Below are positions 52,495-60,994 of a stretch of 64,000 nt of DNA, piece after piece. Within the stretch, counting starts at the first letter, position 1. Each line of letters begins with the position of its first letter. The DNA comes from Paenibacillus sp. BIHB 4019 (lineage in GTDB: Bacteria > Bacillota > Bacilli > Paenibacillales > Paenibacillaceae), in contig NZ_CP016808.1 in the NCBI RefSeq assembly GCF_002741035.1, positions 1,054,001 through 1,118,000 on the forward strand. The letters are read 5' to 3'. The position numbers were made by a program, and so were the translations under genes. Below the pieces are notes generated by a model. That model saw nothing but the letters and a program-made list of their open reading frames with translations, was not told the DNA's origin and ran no database searches.

Positions 52495-53169
52495 TTGAAA
52501 AAGCTCACGATAGCTGTAGTTCTTGGCACGACGATTGTTGCAAGCATGGCAACGGGTGCTTACGGCGCAACGAAGCTGCAAGAAATTAAAGCTTATTTGA
52601 ATAAAGACATTGCCTTTAAGGTGGATGGCAAGCCTGTGCAGCTGCGGGATGGCAATAATAATACCGTTGTCCCGATTAGCTATAAGGGCACAACCTATCT
52701 TCCAGTAAGATCGATTTCCGATGCGCTTGGCGTTGCGGTTGACTATGACGGCAAGACGCAATTGATACAGCTTGGCGAAAAAGTAGAAGGCGTTTCCATC
52801 TCAAGCTCCTTGACCACCAATACGTACCGCACGAAAGATTCTGCGCAAACAACCTATAACGGCAAAGATTATAAAGAAGCCCTATTTGATAATGCAGAAA
52901 GCTCCCGTTCAAGCTCGTTTATTTTGGAGCCTAAGAAAAAGTACCAAAAGCTGTATCTTCAAATCGCAGCCGTTGGGCAAGACTTGGGCAAATTAACGGT
53001 GAAGGACACGGGTACGGATACGATTTTGAAAACGACAGAAATTAACGTGGCCGACGGCCTTGTCACGGTTGAAGTGGATATCGGCGGTGCAAACCAGCTG
53101 TACGTTTATGCCGATGCCCAAAAGGACGGAGCAGTATTCGTTCCGCTCACAACATCCTATTACAAATAA
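52495..53169 (+). CDS. Secreted stalk-domain (copper amine oxidase N-like) protein
   Basis: 224 residues. A cleavable signal peptide (about 1-25, ending AYGA) is followed by the stalk/Cu-amine-oxidase-N-like motif: ITFKVDGKPVQL-type AFKVDGKPVQLRD, then TTYLPVRSISDALGVAVDYDGKTQLIQLG. The remaining ~130 residues are beta-rich with a C-terminal NPCBM-like fold (LYLQIAAVGQDLG). Such proteins are abundant in Paenibacillus and are thought to be envelope-associated. The TTG at 52495 has GGAG before it. An in-frame ATG at 52450 has no ribosome binding site. Function unknown. Confidence 0.85.
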   Translation: MKKLTIAVVLGTTIVASMATGAYGATKLQEIKAYLNKDIAFKVDGKPVQLRDGNNNTVVPISYKGTTYLPVRSISDALGVAVDYDGKTQLIQLGEKVEGVSISSSLTTNTYRTKDSAQTTYNGKDYKEALFDNAESSRSSSFILEPKKKYQKLYLQIAAVGQDLGKLTVKDTGTDTILKTTEINVADGLVTVEVDIGGANQLYVYADAQKDGAVFVPLTTSYYK

Positions 53170-53182
53170 AGGGTCGTAAGAA

Positions 53183-53236
53183 AAACGGCTGCAGCCGTCC
53201 CTTGGCGGCAAAGCTGCCGTTTCGAGGGTGAAATAT
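53183..53236 (-). repeat. Structured intergenic repeat, copy 2 (partial)
   Basis: Reverse-complement copy of 4870-4924, sharing a 26-bp identical core and most of the flanks. It has the CGGCA-TGCCG hairpin and a CGGCTGCAGCCG palindrome. It lacks the outer TTTCGAG arm found in copy 1. Confidence 0.6.
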
Positions 53237-53277
53237 ACGTTAATAATAAGGGCGAAACTTATAAATTTTTATAACCT

Positions 53278-53323
53278 AAACAAGCCTCAAAATACGCTAG
53301 TGAAGCGTATTTTGAGGCTTGTT
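53278..53323. terminator. Terminator after the stalk-domain gene
   Basis: Perfect 20-bp stem AAACAAGCCTCAAAATACGC / GCGTATTTTGAGGCTTGTTT with a 6-base loop, TTT following. Confidence 0.9.
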
Positions 53324-53410
53324 TCTCGTTATGCCGCTTTTTTGTCTCTTTTTGGCGAAAACACAGCCGGCAGAAGCAGCATCTGCCTTTGTTCCACCAC
53401 ACGAATATGG

Positions 53411-53416
53411 TATGAT
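53411..53416 (+). promoter_or_regulatory. Possible -10 box of the DUF2062 gene
   Basis: TATGAT, preceded by TG at the extended position (TGGTATGAT). A matching -35 is not obvious. Confidence 0.35.
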
Positions 53417-53449
53417 ACTTTCATCATATACAGCTGGGAGCCGTTCATC

Positions 53450-53974
53450 GTGAGAACAAAAATGCTGCGAAAATTCAAATATTATTGCTTGCGCCTGCTC
53501 CGTATAAAAAAAAGCGACCATGTCGTGGCGCTTGGCAGCGTACTCGGCTTTCTGCACTGCTGGTTCCCGACTTTTATCGTCGGACTGCCGATCTCCCTGC
53601 TGCTGACTCGGCTGCTTCGCGGCAATTTGGCCGCCTGCGTTATTTTTTCGACGATCGGCTCTTTTACTTGGCCGGGACTGTTTTATTTGAATTATAAAGT
53701 CGGATTTTGGCTGAATCGCCTTGTCGGCGCTCCAGCCGCCAACCATCCCGCCCATATGGCGCTTGCGCCGCCTGTTACGCATAAGGTCGGACATTTTGCT
53801 TCCTTCGGCCATTTGGGCATGAATTTTCTGATTGGCTCCATCGTCAACAGCATCGTTTTTTCCTTAATCGGCTATTTTGTCATCCGCTTTATCCTCAATC
53901 GTTATCGACCCACTCTAATTACCAAGCTCAAAAGCCAAGGCAAAGGCGTTCGCCGCAGTCTATCTGTCGGTTAA
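53450..53974 (+). CDS. DUF2062 domain membrane protein
   Basis: 174 residues. The DUF2062 core is HVVALGSVLGFLHCWFPTFIVGLPISLLLTRLLRGN, then NLAACVIFSTIGSFTWPGLFYLNYKVG and a C-terminal helix. Two to three helices are predicted. I chose GTG at 53450, 9 bases after GGGAG. An ATG at 53462 and a longer upstream frame are less likely. The predicted -10 box places transcription start after 53420. Function unknown. Confidence 0.8.
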   Translation: MRTKMLRKFKYYCLRLLRIKKSDHVVALGSVLGFLHCWFPTFIVGLPISLLLTRLLRGNLAACVIFSTIGSFTWPGLFYLNYKVGFWLNRLVGAPAANHPAHMALAPPVTHKVGHFASFGHLGMNFLIGSIVNSIVFSLIGYFVIRFILNRYRPTLITKLKSQGKGVRRSLSVG

Positions 53975-53999
53975 GAACACCTCCGGCGGTGATTCAGCC

Positions 54000-56075
54000 T
54001 TATTTCGGCATATCCGCCAGCCAGACCGCTCCCAGCTTGCCCGCTGAATCGCTCGGCCAAGCACTGTCGTTCCAATAGATGGGCTTGCTTGCGCCGGACG
54101 ATCCTTCTATGATTTTCACCTCAAAACCAATTTCCCGGCCATTTGCGCCCTTGACTGCCTGCCAAGGAATGACCGTTTCCACCATATAGCCAGTGGCGAG
54201 CGCTCTGGTTACATAAGAATAGCTCCCCTTCTGATGATTCAGACGAGGGAAAATCAGCCTTCTTGCTTCTTGTGCATTATCGCTGCCCTCCTGCCCATTT
54301 TCCTGAACATACAGCTCTACCTGATCAGCGTCATCGCGGGTTTTGTCCGCTACTATGACCTGAACATAAAGATTTGTCCCATCCCATAGCGTCTTAAAGC
54401 TCGTCTTCTCGCTGCCCAATTGCGTAAGCTGAGAGGAGACTGCTTGATCCCAAATGGGATCGGCTGTCTGCTGTACTCTTGGCGAAGCTCTTAGAGCGAC
54501 CGTCCGGCTTTGTGGATCTGACGGCAGCTGGGACGAATCTGCCACTCCCCAATAAGCTGGTTTAGCTTGCAGCTCCGTATCAAATAAAAGCGCCTGATTG
54601 TTGTACGTCTTCTCATCCTGCACACCCCAGAAGGTCACAGATGAGATCGATTTGCCGTATTTTTTATAAAGCTCCAGCAGCTCCTTGTAACGGTAGGCCT
54701 GCTGTACCGCAATCGCCTCCGGTATTGCCGTGCCGAAGCTGATCCGGGTATCGATATCCAGCTCCGTAATTTGAATGTCCAAGCCGAGCCCGGCATACAG
54801 CTTGATCGTTTTCTCGATCTCCTGCGTCGATGGCGACTCCAGCTTATAATGGGATTGCAGCCCTACGCCGTCAATCAGTCCCTTGCTCTTCAGGCGCTTA
54901 AGCAGCTGATAAATTTCCTGCCGCTTCTGCGGCGTTTCCGTGCCATAATCATTGTAATAAAGCTTGGCGGACGGATCGGCGGCGCGAGCAAACTCAAACG
55001 CTTTTTCAATGTAATCCGGTCCTATCGTTTTATACCATGACGTTTGGCGAAGCCCGTTTTTATCGCCGCCAGTGTCCGCAATCGCCTCATTCACGACATC
55101 CCATGCATACACCTTGCCCTTGTAGCGCTTCATGACCTTCTCGATATATTGCTTCATACGAGATAGCGCCAGCGTTCGGCTAGCTGGCTTCCCATTATTG
55201 TCCCAATACATCCATTCCGCCGCATCCGTATGCCAAATCAGCGCATGGCCGCGCACCACCATATCATTCGCCTGTGCAAAACGGACGTAACGATCGGCTG
55301 CCGCGAATGCATATTGCCCCTGCTTCGGTGCCAGAAATTTCGGCTTCATCTCGTAGGTTGCGGTTAAGCTGTTGAAATGCTTTTTGAGCAAATCGCCATA
55401 AATGCCTTCCATTTGCCACGGGTATACCGCCGCTCCAATCGTAAAATCGTCTTTATAAACCTCCTTTATCGCCGGAATATCGTCCTCTATCGCCATGTCA
55501 GAAATAACCGCAATCGATACATCATCCACATAAAAAGCTGTCGTATCAACTGTATCATCCGTTATGTACGGCGTTTCCAGGTACAGCTTCAGCTCGGACG
55601 GGGTGTCTCCGTGAAGAAACGTTCCCTTGAGCTCATGCCACTCTTGCCATTCCTCCTTCTTGATTGTCATTTGCTTCAGCGGGCTCCAGCTTGCCGCCCC
55701 TGAATTTTTATAAACGGTCAACTGCATCGTTATATCTTTGGCAGGCTTTTCCTTCAGCCTAATGTACGCCGATATTTCATATTCTTTATTAGGGAGCAGC
55801 TGCTTCCTAAGATCGAGCATAGGGCCATTGTAGGTTCGCTTTCGCCCCTCTACCAGCATGCTCCCGCTGCCGGTGTTCGCCTCTTGCTTGCTGAGGCTAA
55901 GCTTCTCCTGTCCGATTCTGGCTTTCCAGCCTTGCAGGCTGCCATCTTCAAAATCGCTGCCGAGCACAATCTGTGGAACCTTGTCCGCGATAACAGCATT
56001 GGAGAAGGGAATGGCCGCGCCTATGAAAAGCGACATCACCATCCATGAAGCCAATATTCGTTTTTTGAACTGCAT
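54000..56075 (-). CDS. Secreted GH10 endo-1,4-beta-xylanase, CBM22-GH10-CBM9 architecture
   Basis: 691 residues. Signal peptide (1-27), CBM22/CBM4_9-like domain (about 38-190), GH10 barrel (about 205-515), CBM9-like domain (about 525-691). The GH10 acid/base Glu330 is in DVVNEAIAD and the nucleophile Glu438 in ITELDID. WHTDAAEWMYWDN and WGVQDEKTYNN are family blocks. It degrades xylan outside the cell. No SLH domain is present, so it is released rather than anchored. It is monocistronic. A cre-like site upstream was not found. Confidence 0.93.
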   Translation of the reverse strand: MQFKKRILASWMVMSLFIGAAIPFSNAVIADKVPQIVLGSDFEDGSLQGWKARIGQEKLSLSKQEANTGSGSMLVEGRKRTYNGPMLDLRKQLLPNKEYEISAYIRLKEKPAKDITMQLTVYKNSGAASWSPLKQMTIKKEEWQEWHELKGTFLHGDTPSELKLYLETPYITDDTVDTTAFYVDDVSIAVISDMAIEDDIPAIKEVYKDDFTIGAAVYPWQMEGIYGDLLKKHFNSLTATYEMKPKFLAPKQGQYAFAAADRYVRFAQANDMVVRGHALIWHTDAAEWMYWDNNGKPASRTLALSRMKQYIEKVMKRYKGKVYAWDVVNEAIADTGGDKNGLRQTSWYKTIGPDYIEKAFEFARAADPSAKLYYNDYGTETPQKRQEIYQLLKRLKSKGLIDGVGLQSHYKLESPSTQEIEKTIKLYAGLGLDIQITELDIDTRISFGTAIPEAIAVQQAYRYKELLELYKKYGKSISSVTFWGVQDEKTYNNQALLFDTELQAKPAYWGVADSSQLPSDPQSRTVALRASPRVQQTADPIWDQAVSSQLTQLGSEKTSFKTLWDGTNLYVQVIVADKTRDDADQVELYVQENGQEGSDNAQEARRLIFPRLNHQKGSYSYVTRALATGYMVETVIPWQAVKGANGREIGFEVKIIEGSSGASKPIYWNDSAWPSDSAGKLGAVWLADMPK

Positions 56076-56248
56076 TTTTTTCCTCCTTCTAGTTGTTAGA
56101 GACTGCGTCGAAAAAAGTACCGCTAATTTCCTCGCAGCTCCTTAGCATCGGGTTATACCCCTTGGAGCTTGGGGTAAGTTACTATTATAAGATAAATTAT
56201 GCAACCAGATGGGCAAGATGAAAGATTATTAACCTGAGGAGGATGAAT

Positions 56249-57529
56249 TTGCTAAAGGAACGGGTTGAGTTTCTATGTAAAAAACGCAGTTTAGCGCGCA
56301 AGGATTTGGTCGAGGGGCTTGTGACGCAAGCGCATTTCGCCAATATTTTGGCAGAGCGGTATCCGTTTGCCGACGATTTGGCAGAGCTGATTGCCACTCG
56401 CCTTGCCGTCTCGCCCGAATATTTAACTCAAGCCGGCTTGCAGGATGATGCCACGCTTGAGCGCGCTGAGGAGATTTTCGCCCGGCTGTCACAGCCTGTT
56501 TCAACGCTGACTGAGGCTGATGTCAATGAGCTTGATGACAAAAATGACGCGCTAACGATTGAGCTGACTACCGCTTTAATGAAAGCCGTCTATTATCAGC
56601 AGATGAATGATAGAGATGCTTATGAATATATTCACCGTACTTATCTTCATTATTATTTAGAGAAGTTTGGACGCGAGGACGACCCGGAATTGCCTGTTCC
56701 GCTCAAGAAGGCGCTATTTTTGTATAAAATTCAGCATTACCGGTCCAAAAATCAATACTTTGAAGCGTTAAATAACAGCAAGCGTTTAAGCGCACTGGTG
56801 GAAAAAGGCTCGGAAATTTGGTTAACGGTGCAAAACTTTTTAATGGAAGCCTCTGTTTACAGCAAGCAATATGAACCGGCTAAGGCGATTTACGAGCAAA
56901 CGATGCAGTATGTGTACAGCGAACGGCTGTATCATCGATTATCCGGCCAGCATCTGGCCTACAGCGGCTACTGCTTTGCGATGGGACGTTATGAGGAAGC
57001 TCTGCTCGCATTGTCGATGGCGGAAGCCCATCTCGTCTATACGCCTAGCCCAGGCGACCTGTTTCCGTCGATAATGAACAATCGCATCATTATGCTGACG
57101 CTGCTCGGCGAGCTGGATAAAGCATCCGATGAAATAGCCCGCTTCGAGGAGCTCGCGCAGCAGGAAACGGACGAAACGAAGCAGCTGCTTGAGCCGCTTT
57201 TGCTCATCTATCGCTGCGAGGTGGCCTTCGCCTCCAAAAACTGGGGCCTGCTCTCGCAAGGACTTCGCTTGCTTGCCAGCTACCCGCTGACGGAGGATCA
57301 GCAAATGACAGCCGTTTTTTATGAAAGCCAGCTTGCCCTGTCGAGCGATAAAAAAGAAGCTTTTATGGAAGCTGCCCTATCCTGCCTGCCTTATTTCGAG
57401 CAGACCCAGCAGACGATGCGTCTGGAGCCGCTTTATGAGACGCTTGCTATCGCCTCCGAAGACAGTCGCCGCTACAAGGAATCAGCGCTGTACTACCGCA
57501 AGCTGGTCTATTTATTACGAAATAAATAG
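56249..57529 (+). CDS. XRE-type HTH regulator with TPR repeats (RRNPP-like)
   Basis: 426 residues. N-terminal HTH (about residues 1-60, starting LKERVEFLCKKRSLARKDLVEG and VTQAHFANILAERYPFADDLAELIATRLAVSPEYL). The rest is a helical TPR array (about 90-420), with FMEASVYSKQYEPAKAIYEQTM and SGYCFAMGRYEEALLALSMAE. RRNPP proteins bind secreted peptides this way. No signalling peptide gene was found next to it. The TTG at 56249 is preferred over the ATG at 56243, which abuts the GAGGAGG site. Targets unknown. Confidence 0.8.
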   Translation: MLKERVEFLCKKRSLARKDLVEGLVTQAHFANILAERYPFADDLAELIATRLAVSPEYLTQAGLQDDATLERAEEIFARLSQPVSTLTEADVNELDDKNDALTIELTTALMKAVYYQQMNDRDAYEYIHRTYLHYYLEKFGREDDPELPVPLKKALFLYKIQHYRSKNQYFEALNNSKRLSALVEKGSEIWLTVQNFLMEASVYSKQYEPAKAIYEQTMQYVYSERLYHRLSGQHLAYSGYCFAMGRYEEALLALSMAEAHLVYTPSPGDLFPSIMNNRIIMLTLLGELDKASDEIARFEELAQQETDETKQLLEPLLLIYRCEVAFASKNWGLLSQGLRLLASYPLTEDQQMTAVFYESQLALSSDKKEAFMEAALSCLPYFEQTQQTMRLEPLYETLAIASEDSRRYKESALYYRKLVYLLRNK

Positions 57530-57771
57530 GCGGAGCAAGGGGACAGACGCAGCGAATACCGCAAAACAATGGGCGATGTGGCTCATTGAATCGCCGAAAC
57601 AGGCTGTTTTTTTGCTCAAAGCGCCTCCTGCCACAAAAAAACGACCCTTTTTCGCTGCTTAAGCTTCGTTTTTTAAGATTTGTTTACATGTGCCGGATTG
57701 TATTGAAAGGATTTCCAGTCTGCCTCATACTTAAATTAAGCTACAAAATACGATGAAAACGAGGTGTTGTT

Positions 57772-58191
57772 ATGTTTAACTTATTCGGAAAGAAGAAAAG
57801 CAAAGAAGAGGCTTTGGAGTATGCGGATAAGAAGCTTAACAAGGGATTCACCGGCATGATGATGAAAGGTTTTGTCCCTAAGGAGCATCGTGACATGATG
57901 AATCAAAGCCTCGCTCAAGCCAAGCAGGCGCATATGGCGTCCACTGGCACAATACCTGTAGCCGCAACTGCGACCGTGCTTTCGATTACCGATACAGGCA
58001 AGCTCGTCAACTTTGATCCGATTGTCATTCTTGCGCTTAACGTCACCGAGCCAGACGGACGCAGCTATCAGAAAACGATGGAAACCCTCGTCTCCAAGCT
58101 GCAAATCCCTCGCCCCGGCGATCTAATCGGGCTTGGCCAAAACCCTGCTAATCCTTCCGAGCTGATTTACATGGGCTTGCTGACGCCTTAA
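57772..58191 (+). CDS. Conserved hypothetical protein with OB-like C-terminal domain
   Basis: 139 residues, no signal peptide or helices. The N-terminus is basic (FGKKKSKEEAL) with Met-rich patches. From residue ~60 the sequence is AATATVLSITDTGKLVNFDPIVILALNVTEPDGRSYQKTME, then LQIPRPGDLIGLGQNPANPSEL. This resembles a family seen more often in Actinobacteria, whose members have ATVLSIRDTG and RPGD motifs. Function unknown. GAGGTG lies before the ATG. Confidence 0.75.
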   Translation: MFNLFGKKKSKEEALEYADKKLNKGFTGMMMKGFVPKEHRDMMNQSLAQAKQAHMASTGTIPVAATATVLSITDTGKLVNFDPIVILALNVTEPDGRSYQKTMETLVSKLQIPRPGDLIGLGQNPANPSELIYMGLLTP

Positions 58192-58319
58192 AAAAAACCT
58201 TTTTATTGCCTTGGCATGCCGCTGTTCATTCTCTTCATGGCGGAAGGCTTCGGAATCATTATATTGTCGAGGCTGTTTCATTTCAGTATGGGGCAAACGT
58301 TCGGCTTCTATATCAAAGG
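58192..58319. other. Short intergenic region, convergent genes
   Basis: Contains no clear terminator hairpin. A short plus-strand frame (58216-58407) runs into the anti-sigma gene and is not convincing. Confidence 0.5.
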
Positions 58320-59312
58320 CTATTTAAGCACCTTAATCGATTCGCCAGCCAGCGCCAGCAGCTCCGCTTTCGTTAACTTCTTATTCCCGAGATCTGTAAG
58401 CATATAAAAAGCATCCTGCTTCTCGTCGTACCACTGGGCATAATGATAGTTGTACTTCTCGCTAATAGTCCGCTTATTATATATGACTTCTATTCCCTCT
58501 ACCTTGATCTTCTCGGCATTTTGACCGGAAGGCAGCGATATATATACATTTCCGCCATCCAAAGGGTTCTTGGTTAATTCCGATTTATAATGCCCCTTGG
58601 TATAGATCGCGCTTACCATGCCCGGCTTATTCCATGAGACAGCTCTCATGAACAGCTTCTGGCCGTTTGTTCCGGCAGCCGCCTGCGCCTTCAACTCCGA
58701 CAGCACTTGCTTATAGGCTGCCGTCTGCTTGTCCGCATCGGTATTAGGCATATAAGGAGCTACTTTGCCGGAAACAAAGCTGTAGCCACTCAGCTTCTGG
58801 GGCAGCAGCTGTGCGCCGGTCCGATTTGCCTCCTTCTTAAAGGCGGCATATGTGCCCAACGGCTTTTCTTTGTAGGTGTACAGTGCCTCCTCTTCTTTCC
58901 CTAACACATAAAAAGCAACCAGCTCGCCCGGCTTGGCAAAGTTCTGGGCTTTGTGCAAATAGTTATTGTGCGCCTCATTGTCTGCAATATCTTCTGCGCT
59001 GCCTGTTTGAGGCGTTATTTCATCAATCGTCTTCACCTTAATTTCGCCAGCCGCATTGCGAATTTCAATATACTGGCTTGCCGCATAGGCACTGACCGAC
59101 AGCAAGAGCAGCAGCATGAGCGCTCCGCTGAATGCCGTCGTACGCTTCATTACGGGGCGCATGAAGGACGTTTGTCCCTTCCTGCCTGACGCAGCTTCCC
59201 CTGTAATCCGCTTCATTACCGCTTCAGTAACATCGATAGCTGGAAGTCCTCCATTTGCTGCGGCTCTGCTCTTTATATCGTTGTATTCATGATCGAAGCG
59301 GATTCGCTCCAT
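58320..59312 (-). CDS. Anti-sigma factor-like membrane protein (DUF4367-type exterior)
   Basis: 330 residues. The short cytoplasmic N-terminus (about 1-55) is followed by one membrane helix (about 58-78) and a ~250-residue extracellular beta-rich domain with VKVEGIEVIYNKR. It is coupled to the upstream ECF sigma gene, with a 40-bp overlap, and has GGGGGAAG before the ATG. That arrangement is standard for sigma/anti-sigma pairs. The cytoplasmic part lacks the usual zinc HxxxCxxC motif, so it is not a classical ZAS anti-sigma. Confidence 0.7.
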   Translation of the reverse strand: MERIRFDHEYNDIKSRAAANGGLPAIDVTEAVMKRITGEAASGRKGQTSFMRPVMKRTTAFSGALMLLLLLSVSAYAASQYIEIRNAAGEIKVKTIDEITPQTGSAEDIADNEAHNNYLHKAQNFAKPGELVAFYVLGKEEEALYTYKEKPLGTYAAFKKEANRTGAQLLPQKLSGYSFVSGKVAPYMPNTDADKQTAAYKQVLSELKAQAAAGTNGQKLFMRAVSWNKPGMVSAIYTKGHYKSELTKNPLDGGNVYISLPSGQNAEKIKVEGIEVIYNKRTISEKYNYHYAQWYDEKQDAFYMLTDLGNKKLTKAELLALAGESIKVLK

Positions 59313-59926
59313 GCTTCTTCCCCCTTATTTTGCAGCTGCTGTTTAATCTTTTGCTTAATGCGGCTCATCCTCTTTTTCAGCGCATCCGGTTTTTTTCCCA
59401 TAATGACACTAAGCTCGGCATACGATTTTTCCTCAAACACTCGCAAAATAAGCAAATTCCGCTCCTCCAGCGACAATGCTGCAAGAGCTGCCGCAAGCGC
59501 AGGCGTATACAGCCGATTGTCCAGCTCCTCTTCCGCGCTTGCAGCCGTCATCTCGCTCGGACGAAACAAACGCAGCCACTGCTTTTGCAAACGCCGCCTT
59601 CGCAGCAAATTCAGGCAGTGATGATAGGCAATGCGGTACAGCCACGCCGAAAAATGCACCTTGGGCGCATAGCCCCCTATTGCCTCATACGCTTTTACAA
59701 AAATATCTTGAACCGCATCCTCTGCGTCCTGCCGATTTGCCAGCATCCGCCAGCAATAATGATAAAGCGGCTGCTGAAAAGCTTGTACAATCGCAGCGTA
59801 ATGCTCCGTCTCCCCTGCTTGAACAGCGCTGATTAGCCGTTCCAGCTCCGATGCTTCCAATTGATTAAAATGCGTCCCGAGCACCTCCTTCTTGGTCTGT
59901 ATATTCTCTATAACACTTGACGCCAA
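59273..59926 (-). CDS. ECF-type RNA polymerase sigma factor
   Basis: 217 residues. Sigma region 2 (about 40-105): FQQPLYHYCWRMLANRQDAEDAVQDIFVKAYEAIGGY, and region 4 (about 140-195): LSLEERNLLILRVFEEKSYAELSVIMGKKPDALKKRMSRIKQKIKQQL. The start is uncertain. I used TTG at 59926, which has a poor site. A perfect AGAAGGAGGTG lies about 50 bases inside the frame with no ATG/GTG/TTG at normal spacing. A later in-frame TTG would give LEASELERLISAVQ. It overlaps the anti-sigma gene, and the marR gene is 22 bp upstream. Confidence 0.88.
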   Translation of the reverse strand: MASSVIENIQTKKEVLGTHFNQLEASELERLISAVQAGETEHYAAIVQAFQQPLYHYCWRMLANRQDAEDAVQDIFVKAYEAIGGYAPKVHFSAWLYRIAYHHCLNLLRRRRLQKQWLRLFRPSEMTAASAEEELDNRLYTPALAAALAALSLEERNLLILRVFEEKSYAELSVIMGKKPDALKKRMSRIKQKIKQQLQNKGEEAWSESASIMNTTI

Positions 59927-59948
59927 AGAAAGGTGACCGCAAGCCGCA

Positions 59949-60410
59949 TTAATATTTGCGTTTGTTTCCTTTTTTCACAAACTCCCAATCTACTTCAATA
60001 TTTTTTCTCACTCGCTGAAGAAGCTGCAAGATGTTATCCGCCTCTTCCGATGAAAATCCAGCTAGTGCAACCGCATTGGAATGCTCCCCTTCGCGCTTGA
60101 GGAATGGATAAACGGCATCGCCTTTTTCTGTCGGAAACAGTTTTTTAATTTTTTTATTGCTATCGTCCTCTTTTTTCATGATAAAGCCCTGCTCCTCCAG
60201 CCTCTGGATAGCCCGGGCAGCAGTCGTGCGATCGACCTTAATCATTTCCGCCAGTTTTTCTTGGATGATGCCTGGATTTTCACAAATGCGCACCACATAT
60301 AAATACTGCCCTTTTGTCAGATCAAATTGTTTAAATTCAATGTTGCTGATGGAATCCAAAGCCCGAGCAATCATGCCGATTTCACGAAGAATATCTTTCA
60401 TTGGTCTCAT
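59949..60410 (-). CDS. MarR family transcriptional regulator
   Basis: 153 residues. The winged-helix core: QFDLTKGQYLYVVRICENPGIIQEKLAEMIKVDRTTAARAIQRLEEQGFIMKKEDDSNKKIKKLFPTEKG (about 30-100). Its likely operator is the perfect 8-bp inverted repeat at 60429-60450 on the promoter of the divergent GNAT-YczE operon. It is followed by the ECF sigma gene after 22 bp, which may be co-transcribed. Two in-frame ATGs (60410 and 60401) are possible. Ligand unknown. Confidence 0.9.
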   Translation of the reverse strand: MRPMKDILREIGMIARALDSISNIEFKQFDLTKGQYLYVVRICENPGIIQEKLAEMIKVDRTTAARAIQRLEEQGFIMKKEDDSNKKIKKLFPTEKGDAVYPFLKREGEHSNAVALAGFSSEEADNILQLLQRVRKNIEVDWEFVKKGNKRKY

Positions 60411-60428
60411 GTCCCCCTACTTTTTTTA

Positions 60429-60467
60429 TTTTGTTGCATTTACAACAAAATTCAATTCATTTATACT
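60429..60467 (+). promoter_or_regulatory. MarR operator and GNAT-yczE promoter
   Basis: Perfect inverted repeat TTTTGTTG-N6-CAACAAAA (60429-60450). It overlaps TTTACA (60439-60444), the -35 box of a plus-strand promoter whose TATACT -10 box is 60462-60467, with a 17-base spacer. Binding would block the promoter and the divergent marR start. Confidence 0.75.
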
Positions 60468-60520
60468 ATTAAAAAGCTCTAATGCTAGCACTATACCTAA
60501 ACAGAAAAGGACTGAGACAT

Positions 60521-60994
60521 ATGTATTCAAGCATTATACAAACTCAAGCTGATTTAAACATTGCCTTGCAAATCCGCCAGCAAGTATTTGTCGAAGAGCA
60601 AGGCACTCCCTTGCAGGATGAATTTGATGAATTCGACGATTTTGATGCGCTGAAGGATCGGGTACAGCATATTTTAGTTTATTATAACGAAAAACCGGCC
60701 GGAACTGGGCGTTTAAGAACGGTAGATGGATTTGCCAAGCTTGAGCGCATCTGTATTTTGCCCCCATTTCGGCAATTTGGGCTGGGAAAAGTGATCGTGC
60801 AAACTTTAGAGGAAATAGCCAAGGAGCTCGGATATAACCGATTTAAATTGCATGGACAGCAGCAGGCAGAAGGCTTTTATCATAAGCTGGGCTATGAAAC
60901 CGTCTCAGACCTATTTATGGAGGACGGGATTCCGCATGTATTAATGGTAAAAAGATTAGCTGCGGAGGGCTCAGGAAAAGATGGGATAGCGTGA
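60521..60994 (+). CDS. GNAT family N-acetyltransferase
   Basis: 157 residues. Motif A: KLERICILPPFRQFGLGKVIVQTL (acetyl-CoA binding loop with Q-x-G-x-G variant). HGQQQAEGFYHKLGYE is the C-terminal block. Close in form to ElaA/YjcF-type single GNAT enzymes. AAAAGG lies before the ATG at 60521. An in-frame extension to 60482 is not supported. Its stop overlaps the GTG of the next gene (GTGA). The operon is under the MarR-type operator. Substrate unknown. Confidence 0.88.
   Translation: MYSSIIQTQADLNIALQIRQQVFVEEQGTPLQDEFDEFDDFDALKDRVQHILVYYNEKPAGTGRLRTVDGFAKLERICILPPFRQFGLGKVIVQTLEEIAKELGYNRFKLHGQQQAEGFYHKLGYETVSDLFMEDGIPHVLMVKRLAAEGSGKDGIA

Noticed and set aside
57321..57662. Open frame overlapping the end of the HTH-TPR gene
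   Set aside because: Out of frame with a well-supported gene, no start site, no signal-peptide-like features expected of a Phr-type peptide.
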